In this document: positions 6,751 to 14,700 of the stretch, one piece after another
How the letters are laid out: every line of letters starts with the position of its first letter
Position numbering within the stretch: position 1 is the first letter of the stretch
DNA from: CAZFMJ01 sp964520045
GTDB taxonomy: Bacteria > Elusimicrobiota > Elusimicrobia > Elusimicrobiales > CAZFMJ01
Length of the DNA stretch: 24,388 nt
Assembly: GCA_964520045.1 (NCBI GenBank)
Contig: CAZFMJ010000041.1
Coordinates: forward strand, 1 to 24,388
Direction: 5' to 3'
Translations under genes and position numbers: made by a program
The notes under the pieces: generated by a model
What the model saw: only the letters and a program-made list of their open reading frames with translations
Told to the model about the DNA's origin: nothing
The model's database searches: none

Positions 6751-7047
6751 CTAATGCGCCTGCGCTGACGCCGCGGGAATTTCGGCCTGATTTGCCTGTT
6801 TGGGCAGGCCGAAATTCATGGCAACCATAAGACAAATAACCAGCGCAAAAAATCCCAATCCTTCAATAAGAGCCGCCGCAATAATCATTGATGTTCTCAT
6901 GGTGCCGGCCGCTTCCGGCTGGCGCGCAGTTCCTTCCAATGCCGCCGCGGCAAGCTTGCCTATGCCGAAACCCGCTCCTATAAGCGTAAGGCCGGCTCCT
7001 ATTCCTGCTCCCATATATCCTATTCCCAGATACAGCATGTCGTTCAT
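6751..7047 (-). CDS. atpE: ATP synthase Fo c subunit
   Basis: Ring proteolipid of 98 residues with two membrane helices joined by the polar loop ARQPEA. The ion-carrying carboxylate is E62 in IEGLGFFALV. In the first helix the glutamine used by Na+-type rings is replaced by Ile (GAGFGIGKL), and E62 is followed by Gly-Leu rather than Ser/Thr. By established c-ring rules this suggests proton coupling. The C-terminal tail (PKQANQAEIPAASAQAH) is somewhat longer than in many c subunits. AGGAGG lies 9 bases upstream of the ATG. The gap to atpB upstream is 242 bases and holds several repeats. Confidence 0.97.
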   Translation of the reverse strand: MNDMLYLGIGYMGAGIGAGLTLIGAGFGIGKLAAAALEGTARQPEAAGTMRTSMIIAAALIEGLGFFALVICLMVAMNFGLPKQANQAEIPAASAQAH

Positions 7048-7105
7048 TTTTTATTCCTCCTGAATTTTTAGTTCCATCGTAACTATTCAGTTATTAAAAT
7101 CTAGA

Positions 7106-7132
7106 CCGCTGATTCCGCTGATTCCGCTGATT
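7106..7132. repeat. three exact tandem copies of CCGCTGATT
   Basis: Units at 7106-7114, 7115-7123 and 7124-7132 are identical. They lie in the atpB-atpE gap, followed by a partly similar TTTATGATT. Confidence 0.9.
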
Positions 7133-7151
7133 TTTATGATTAAACATGATT

Positions 7152-7200
7152 TTTTCTATCTACCGTCTACCTTCTGCCATTTACCTTCTTCAACATTTAT
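7152..7200. repeat. intergenic repeat sharing words with the atpA-hldD gap
   Basis: ACCGTCTACC at 7162-7171, then CATTTACC at 7178-7185 and CTTCTTCAAC, parallel the words at 3842-3869. Internally it is built of near-repeats such as CTACC, CTACCTTCTGCC and TTACCTTCTTC. Confidence 0.6.
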
Positions 7201-7206
7201 AATTAT

Positions 7207-7242
7207 CGGCGTTCATCATATTAATCTGCGTTATCTGCGTTC
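7207..7242. repeat. ATCTGCGTT-type micro-repeat
   Basis: ATCTGCGTT at 7224-7232 is followed at once by ATCTGCGTT at 7233-7241, with a weaker unit (CGGCGTTCATC) before them. It completes the set of different repeats packed into the 242-base atpB-atpE gap. Confidence 0.65.
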
Positions 7243-7289
7243 CATTTTAACTTCTTACCTCGGCCTTCAGCTCTTCCCTTGCCTCTGTT

Positions 7290-8054
7290 CTAATGCGGAT
7301 GCATCGCCGCTCCCACAAAAATAGCGGTCAAAAACGTGAAAATATATGCCTGCAGTACAGCCACAAAAAGCTCCAGCATAGACACGAACAGAACAAGAGT
7401 CACGGCCACGGGAGCCGTTACCGCCAGACCCAAAATGGGATTAATGGCTCCGAAAACAAAAATCAACCCCAGCAGCGAAAGAATTACGATATGCCCAGCT
7501 ATCATATTTGCGAACAACCGGATGCAAAGCGCGCATGTTTTTGTAAGAAGCCCGACAATTTCTATGGGAAAAAGAAGCGGAACAAGCCAGCCCGGCACTC
7601 CGCGCGGAACAATATTCCCTATATATTTAGAAAATCCCTGCTCGCGTATCCCGGACAAATTAATCATCACAAAGGTCGTCAAAGCCATCGCGCCGGTAAC
7701 CGCTATATTGCCGGTGGCGGTGGCTCCGTAAGGAACCATTCCCAAAAGATTGCACAAAAGTATAAAAAAGAAAAGCGTGCAGAAATAAGGGGTGTATCTG
7801 TTTCCCTTTTTGCCTAAATTTGCCGTTACCACCTCGTCCCGGATAAACAGCACAACAGCTTCAATAGCGGCGCGGAAAAGCAAAAAGGATTTTTTTCTGG
7901 TTCTGGCAAACAGCGGCAGGAATATAAGAAGCAGCAATGCGGATATCCACAGCATCAGCACATGCTTGCTGACGGGAATGCTTATCCCCGCCACATTAAA
8001 CCTTGTCCACACAAGGTCGATAAGATGATGTTCAAGAATGCCTTTTATATCCAT
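7290..8054 (-). CDS. atpB: ATP synthase Fo a subunit
   Basis: Stator channel subunit of 254 residues with five to six membrane helices. The essential arginine is R179 in IRLFANMIAGH, and the last helix LELFVAVLQAYIFTFLTAIF carries the usual Glu and Gln. The frame is open to 8186, but the first 44 residues are the out-of-frame shadow of the upstream gene. MDIKGILEHH at 8052-8054 is the family-like start. It lies two bases after the stop of the atpI-like gene, and its own Shine-Dalgarno is weak, so translational coupling is likely. Confidence 0.96.
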   Translation of the reverse strand: MDIKGILEHHLIDLVWTRFNVAGISIPVSKHVLMLWISALLLLIFLPLFARTRKKSFLLFRAAIEAVVLFIRDEVVTANLGKKGNRYTPYFCTLFFFILLCNLLGMVPYGATATGNIAVTGAMALTTFVMINLSGIREQGFSKYIGNIVPRGVPGWLVPLLFPIEIVGLLTKTCALCIRLFANMIAGHIVILSLLGLIFVFGAINPILGLAVTAPVAVTLVLFVSMLELFVAVLQAYIFTFLTAIFVGAAMHPH

Positions 8055-8056
8055 AG

Positions 8057-8398
8057 CTACCGCGGCAAAGCGCCTGTTAAATCTTTCTCGCAGCCGCGTT
8101 CCTGCGCCCGTGTTTCTTCTATGGGCGTTTTTACCGGCCAGAACTGCAATGCGAATTGAACCAAGATCATTGCTCCCAAAAACCAAACCGCGTTAAATCT
8201 TGAATACCGCCAGAGCAAAATCGCCGAAATGCCCAAAACAGCCAATCTATAGAGAAATCCGCCGGCCCAAACGCTGTAGAAAATTTTATCGGATTTTTTA
8301 ACGGCCCATGAAAGCATTTTTTGGGCAAGCAGGCCGTTAAAAGCGCCCAGCAAAGCTCCGGCGAAGCATAATGAAACCGCGTTATTTCCCATTGTCAT
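8057..8398 (-). CDS. AtpI-like small membrane protein
   Basis: Protein of 113 residues (111 if the second Met is used) with about four hydrophobic helices, ending in a polar tail. Position immediately before atpB, size and topology match the poorly conserved AtpI-like (ATP synthase I) proteins. These help assemble the c-ring, and in some bacteria AtpI acts with AtpZ in Mg2+/Ca2+ uptake. Sequence alone gives no catalytic motif, so the assignment rests on context. Its start overlaps the end of the atpZ gene by 11-17 bases and its stop is two bases before atpB. Confidence 0.7.
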   Translation of the reverse strand: MTMGNNAVSLCFAGALLGAFNGLLAQKMLSWAVKKSDKIFYSVWAGGFLYRLAVLGISAILLWRYSRFNAVWFLGAMILVQFALQFWPVKTPIEETRAQERGCEKDLTGALPR

Positions 8399-8591
8399 TT
8401 AATACTTCTCTAAGCACAAGATAAAATCCGCTTATCATGCCTATGGCGCAGCCGAGAAGAAGCAGCCATGGAGACGTCCCTAATTTTTTATCGGCATAAT
8501 GTCCGGCAAAAAATCCGATAAGCACAGAAACCGCAAGCTCAAGGCCTATTTGTATATGTTTCCAAGGGCTTTTTTCAGGATTTTTATTCAC
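8382..8591 (-). CDS. atpZ: AtpZ-like F1Fo-associated membrane protein
   Basis: A 69-residue protein with two membrane helices. The pattern GLELAVSVLIGFFAGHYAD, then KKLGTSPWLLLLG and GMISGFYLVLREV is characteristic of the AtpZ/AtpI family that heads many atp operons. AtpZ together with AtpI has been linked to Mg2+/Ca2+ transport and ATP synthase assembly. The start is GTG at 8589-8591 with AGGAAAAA directly upstream; upstream ATGs are out of frame. It is the first gene of the locus, with the 205-base divergent gap behind it. Confidence 0.85.
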   Translation of the reverse strand: MNKNPEKSPWKHIQIGLELAVSVLIGFFAGHYADKKLGTSPWLLLLGCAIGMISGFYLVLREVLNDNGK

Positions 8592-8622
8592 TTTTTCCTG
8601 CGACCCATGCCGCCATCATTAA

Positions 8623-8655
8623 TTTTACAAAAAATTACGATACTTTTCTGTAAAA
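8623..8655. promoter_or_regulatory. inverted repeat in the divergent atp / giant-gene gap
   Basis: TTTTACA at 8623-8629 and TGTAAAA at 8649-8655 form a perfect 7-bp inverted repeat with 19 bases between. It lies about 30-60 bases upstream of the atpZ start in an AT-rich stretch and could be an operator or part of a promoter. No pair of -35/-10 boxes could be fixed with confidence on either strand in this gap. Confidence 0.35.
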
Positions 8656-8721
8656 AAATTAGTGATTGCCACAGAAACTATCCTAATATCTGCCCTTTAG
8701 TCCCAATACTTCATAGGCCAT

Positions 8722-8743
8722 ATTCCCATATGAAAATGGGAAT
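8722..8743. promoter_or_regulatory. 8-bp perfect hairpin in the leader of the giant gene
   Basis: ATTCCCAT at 8722-8729 pairs with ATGGGAAT at 8736-8743 around the loop ATGAAA. It lies 54 bases before the start codon and is not followed by a T-run, so it is not a terminator. It could be a protein-binding site or a 5' leader structure. Confidence 0.4.
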
Positions 8744-8796
8744 TAAGACCCTGCCTTATCTGCCATCCGCATGTTAGATTATGATTAAGGAGGGAT

Positions 8797-11700
8797 ATGA
8801 ACACAACGGCATATATTTTATTTTTATATTTCCTCAGCGCCGCGATTTTTGTGCATGCTGGTTCGCTTCCTCTTGAACATTCAAAACAGAAGTCTTCGAA
8901 GACATCTGGCGCCGAAAACATCGCAGTACTAAACGCTAGTGAACTCTTCTCGAAAATAACTCCTGAAATCCTAAAAAATCCGGATGCTCTTTTTGACAAC
9001 AGAACCGCTTGTGGTGAGCAATGCCAAACCGATGGGTTGCCGCGGACATCTTTGCCTGCTGTATCAGCAGGAATGGGCACGCTTAAAACAAATAAAATAC
9101 CTGAGCCGTCCCCGGTTCCTGCTATAGAGCCAAGCCACGGCACAATAACAATGGGGTCCGCGCAAGAACAAACAAGAACTTTGCAACCGATAGGGCCTCC
9201 CCCTCCAGCAGAAAATAATCAGCCTGCGCCTAAGACTGCATGGGAAAATGCAAAATCAATAGCCTCTGATCTGTTTAAGGGCTATGGCGAAGTAACCGGC
9301 ACGATTTTCTCGCCATTTCAGACAGCTGTTTACGGATTGCAGGGATATGGGATGATAGGCGAAAGTTATTTCATCGGTTCCGTATTAAACGACAAACTTC
9401 AGGCCGCATTTGTGAAATTGCACGGCATATACACATTGCGACAGTCGCAGTTTAACAAATGGCTCGGAGCCGGCGCTGAAAATGAATCACAGATCATTGC
9501 CGCATATCATGATGCCATGTCCCGCATTGATGAGGCTGAAACCCGCGGGCAGATTGAAAAATTTCTTGATACAAAAATAATGGAACAACGCAGACAGGAC
9601 CCAGCTAAAGACCCGGACATAAATGCCGATGCTCAGATAAACGACACGGAACGGGCATACATGGCGGCAATGTTTTTCGGGCTTGGCAATTTTGCGAGCC
9701 AGCGCATGGAAAGAGGCCGCCGTGAATGGGAGAAAGGCAATAGCGGAGCGGCTGTTTCCGAGTATGCAAAGAGCGCTTTTGTAATCGGGCTGGAAACAAC
9801 GCTTACCTGCGGTTTGTTCGGTTCAGCAGCTGCGCCGCTTAAGATGACGGCGGCAGGCGCTGTAAACGGGCTTAGCAAAAGCCAGATGATGACTGCACTG
9901 CAAAAAGCCGGCGCTATAAAACAGGGGGCAGCATGGCTTCAGCATACAAAATCTGAATTGCAGGCTATTCAATTGCTCAACAGGGCAAATAAGCTGGAAA
10001 TGGCGGCTTTTATGTCGCCTATGGCAATAGGTGCGGTTATAGACAGCGCAGGCCTTTATCAGACATGGAACGACAAAGACCCCGAAGCGAGATGGGCTCA
10101 TTTTCACAGCCTGTATGCCAATGCCGCAGGGTTTGCAGGAACAGGAATCGGACTGAATGTTCCGAAACGAATAATGTTTTCCGCTTTTCAACGCTTTCAA
10201 AAATCCAAATCTTCTGCCTCTGATTCAACTGGCAATGCAAAACCTAAAGAACAGCCTGCGGCTGAGAAAGCATCAACGGACAAAGCAGAAAAAGCTTCGG
10301 CCGCTTCTGCTTCCTCACGCAACGAGGCTGATTCTGCAAACTCCGGGCGCGGCATCAAATCAGCCGAAGCAGAAAATAACACGGGAATGACGGCAAACGA
10401 CAAGCTGTCTTTCATGACAAAAAAACCTGTTCATACCTGGACTATTGAAGAACAGGCACAGGCAGGAGCATTTTTAAGCCATGCGCATGAAGTATCTGTC
10501 GGGTTTCTTAAAGACCCGAAGACGCAGGCTTATATAGAGACAATAGTTGAAAAGCTCAACAAACAGATAGGTTATATCGACCATCCGCTTAAAGTCCATC
10601 TTTTGCTTAATGACACAAAAAATGCCGCTGCTTTAGTGGGCGGTCATATTTTTGTTAATGTCGGCTTACTGAAAAGCGTTCGCTTTGAGGATGAACTCGC
10701 CGCTGTTTTAGGACATGAACTTGCGCACCTTAAACTAAAGCACAGCGCAAAGCAATCAAAAACCGATGAAGAGTTGAAAAAGAATGAAAATGGAGCTGGT
10801 GCCTCATTTATTCTAAACCCCCGGTATTCGCAGGAGCATGAATTTGAAGCTGACCAATACGGAGCGCAGGCTGCCGCTGCAGCAGGGTACCATCCACTTG
10901 GAATGGCGTTTTATTATGACAAAAATTTTCTTCCTAAATGGCTCGAGCATGCAGCGGAGCGCGATAAAGTTATTGATGATGCTTTGCAAAAATCCACCAA
11001 AATCAAAGAAGAAAAAAAAGAAACCATAAAGAAAATGACAAAATTCGCAGACGAATGGTTTCAGACCCATCCGCCTGCTGATAAGCGGGCAGAGCGCATT
11101 TTACGGCTTTTTGACAATAATCAGGACTGGCTCGAACGTCCTTTGACCAAAACCGGGCATTTCAGCGAGCCTGAGCAATGGATTGCCCTGTTATCCGGCG
11201 CTTTTGAAACAAAGCTTAAGGTATTTTTGGATAGATTTCCTACGCCTGAAAAAACAAACGACCCCAAACTTTTGCCGGGACTACGTTCGCCCAATTCTCC
11301 GTATTACCGCGACCATCTGCTGATGAAATTTCTTATCCAGCATGCCAAGACCATAGAACAATTAAAGAGCGGCATTCAGGGGATTCGCACGTACAATGAG
11401 GAATTACTGAAAGTGTACATGGACAAAGGCATGGCTCTGGCAGGCTTAGATTCTGGATTACATTATAATGTTTCTGATTTAAGCAATTTAAGAACCGAAA
11501 AGGCAGAGAGAATAATTGCAGTCATACAGGATTTAATACACAGCTGGCCCATAGCTGAGATAAAAACAGAATTCCGCTTATCAGAAATGAGAATAATTGA
11601 TTGGGATAGAAGTACATTCCTTTCTGGGGATTTAGAAAATTGGTTAAGGATAAAAATCATCCCCTCAATGTTAAAGGGTGCGCGCTCTGCTTCGGAAATT

Positions 11701-14700
11701 GATGCCATTGCAAAATATGTAATACAAGAACCGCATTTGCGGTCTTTTAGCGGAGAGCTGCCAAATTTCACTTTGGATTATTTGGCGGATTACTGCGTAA
11801 AGCATTATGCGCGGTCTGCGCAGGGACCAAACACAAACCTGGGGTATATAGCGTACTTTCTTACTCTAGGAACAAAATTAAATGATCACTGGTCCAGCAC
11901 GCTTTTTCATGCAATGGTATTTCCCGAACGTGTCACAAAAGAATCTTTGGCTGAATTTTTTGCCCGTATGCCGCGCTCTACGGAAAAAACAAAACTATAT
12001 CAGGAATTGCTCTGGCATTGGCTCAACGTCTACGAAATAAGCAAAGATAAATCATGTTCTGAATATAACAAAAGAAAGAGGGTTAAGTTTGAACACCTTG
12101 TTGGCGAACGGTTTGAAGATACTGTTGATTTTCTGGTGACGATTGACCCACTGCCGTCTTTTGAGCGTGACCAGGCATTGCTTGGTTATATCTGGCAGGC
12201 TCACCCGTACCATTCCCGCTTGCCGCCGCGAAAAGTAATTGATGCGGCAGGAAAATATTTGACTGAGCCTGTCCGCAAGAAAATGGAAGAGCTTGCCGCA
12301 AAAAATATTAAAAATTTTGGCCAGGCCCGGGAAGCAGCATTACAAACGCTCTATGAACTGAATATGCTCAATTATCATCTGGGCTGGAATATGGAGTCAT
12401 ATACCCGGGCGAGATCGCCGGACGAAGCAGCTGCTTTTGCAAGGTTTGCGCGGAAGAACGGTTTATTAAGAAACGAGGATAAAACCAGAGATTTGGCCAA
12501 ATTTAGTAACCAGGACCATTTATTGTCCCTATATGCTTTCGGCCAAAAAAACCGCATGCGGAACAAAAAATTTGCAAAGGGAAATATTGCTGATACCATT
12601 CATGAGTTTGAGGAAATACTCCAAATAGGCCGCTACAAAAAAGGCTGGTATAAAATTCCGCCAAAAGCATTTGATGTTTTTGTTGACCGTGTGCTGGCTG
12701 AACATCCCATGCGGTTCCAGATTGAACAGATTTTTGATCTTGCCCAAACCAATAAAGCGATATTTCCGGCAGCAGCTGATATTCTGGCAAAAAAATATGT
12801 TGACATGCTTGTACGCGAAGGAAAGTCTTTGCCGCAGATTTTGCAATCCATTACTTTAGTGGAGAACAAACTAATAACGCCAGACCGCAGGAATGAATCT
12901 TCCCCGTCTTCTATTGAGGATATGAAACGTTTCGTAAAAGAATCTCCGGTCCAGCCTACGCATTTTGAGCATTTACGGCTTGCTATGTTTGACAGGCTTG
13001 GAAAAAGCTGGAAAGACGTTGAGCTGACAATAACGAGCATGCAGCCGTCGTCAACATCAAACCGCAATAAAGCCCGCGCAGCGCTTAAAGGATATGAGCG
13101 CGCTTTGCAGGAAGGGTGGCTCGGCAAAGACCCTGAAACGCATTTTCAGGCTATAGTGAAAACTTTTCCTGAACCGTCGCCCTCCCGCGACCGCGCCGTG
13201 GAATTAGCGCTTGACTCGTTTCCTGTTTGGCAAAGGCAGGATGTTAAACGGTTTGAAAGGCTGTATTTTGATTTTGGTAAGCAGGCAGGCCGGGTATCGC
13301 GGGAATATGAGGCTGATTTGCAAAACCCTTCAAATAAAATGAAAAATTGGAGTTTTTTACAGAGGCTTGAGCATCTGGAAGGATATTTCCCTGAAGGCTC
13401 GCGCGTGCGTGACCGTTACCTGACAGCTCTTATGGATAACTATGCCTCAACCACTGCAGAAGTCCGGCAGGCAAAAGCTTTGCTGTTTGACAATCTGCCT
13501 AAGCGAACCAAAGAGGCAAGCCTTTATTTTCAGCGGCATGAGGATATGCTCCGCCCTGAAAACCGCAATGCCGCGTTTGCCGCTGTCACCGCAGGCACTT
13601 TAGCAGAATCGCTTATCGCATATTTTATAGATTCAGCGCCGAACATGTCCGCATATCCGCCTGAAGTGCGCAAAATTATCCGCAATATTGAAAAGCTTGA
13701 CCCTGCTGACAAAGAGAAACTTATATACCGCTCTTTGGCAGGGCTCGGAAGCTCAGTTAAAAAGGCAGACCAGGCTGCGGGCGTATTTTCCGTTTGGGGC
13801 GAGCGCAAGCATCTTGTTGATTCCATTATGAATAAATTTTTAGGCGAGGGCAAACCCGACGATTTTGTGAACTGGTTTATCAGGGAAACTTTGATGGAAC
13901 TGCCTGAAAAGCGCGCGGCAAAGATATTGGCTTCAATGTTTACGGCGAAGGCGCAGAAACTCAGCCGTTCTGAAATGGTAGCGCTTTTTATGGAACGCGC
14001 GGGCATTATGACTACCAAAGCAGGCCAGATATTAAGCACGCGGCCTGATTTAGTGCCCGAAGAATCTGACCGCATAGCTTTAAGCCGCCTTAAAGGAAAC
14101 ACCAATGTTCCATTAGACAAAGAATATCTTTTGAATGGGCGACGCAACGCTCTTGGCAAGGAAGCCGAAAAAATCCTGTTTAAAAACCTGCTGGGCAAGG
14201 CTTCAACACGCGGCGCATATTCAGTAGAGAGAGCAGGCCAAAAAGAGCCTGAAATTTTCAAGGCGTTTCGCTCAGATATGTTCCGCACCGTTGCTGAAGA
14301 CCTGTTTGTGTATGACCGTATTGTGGCAAAGCTTGAGGCAGATGCCCAACTGCGTAAAAATTTCGGCATAGCGGACCCGCGCGGGGAGTTTATGCAGATA
14401 CGCATCAATCTGCTTGAGGAAAGCGACTCCGTGCAGGAGTCTGCAAATGCCAAACGCATGCAAAAGCGGTTGCAGCAATTGGGCAGGCGCTATGGCCAGA
14501 CGCCTGAAGTTTACGAAGTATCGCGCAATTTTATGAGGGAGCAGTCAGCTTCAGGCAGACCTATCCAGAAAGCTGTAAAAGAATACGGGCTTGATCCCCA
14601 GAAAATGGCGGATAAACTTGCTGAAAGCATACTTGCCCAAATATTACGTGATGGCCGGGTTCCTGTATTTCACGGTGATCCGCACAGCGAAAATGTGTTT

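Noticed and set aside
6751..7047. Sodium-coupled c-ring
   Set aside because: The Gln of the first helix and the Ser/Thr after the carboxylate that coordinate Na+ are absent; the pattern fits proton coupling.
7106..7132. CRISPR array
   Set aside because: The repeats are 9 bases and directly adjacent with no spacers, and no cas genes are present.
7293..7817. 174-codon plus-strand frame
   Set aside because: Antisense to atpB, which is certain; the composition is the reverse complement of membrane helices.
8055..8186. 44-residue N-terminal extension of the a subunit
   Set aside because: It lies within the AtpI-like gene in another frame and is Arg-rich, unlike any a subunit; the Met at 8054 gives the normal length.
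10975..11030. Frameshift or programmed slippage at the A-rich stretch in the giant gene
   Set aside because: The frame stays open and continues in M48-like sequence (THPPADKRAERI) beyond the A8 run, so there is no evidence of a shift.
13530..14459. 309-codon minus-strand frame antisense to the kinase part of the giant gene
   Set aside because: Ser/Arg-rich shadow of the GC-periodic coding strand; no motif, no ribosome binding site, and the opposite strand has clear ABC1 motifs.
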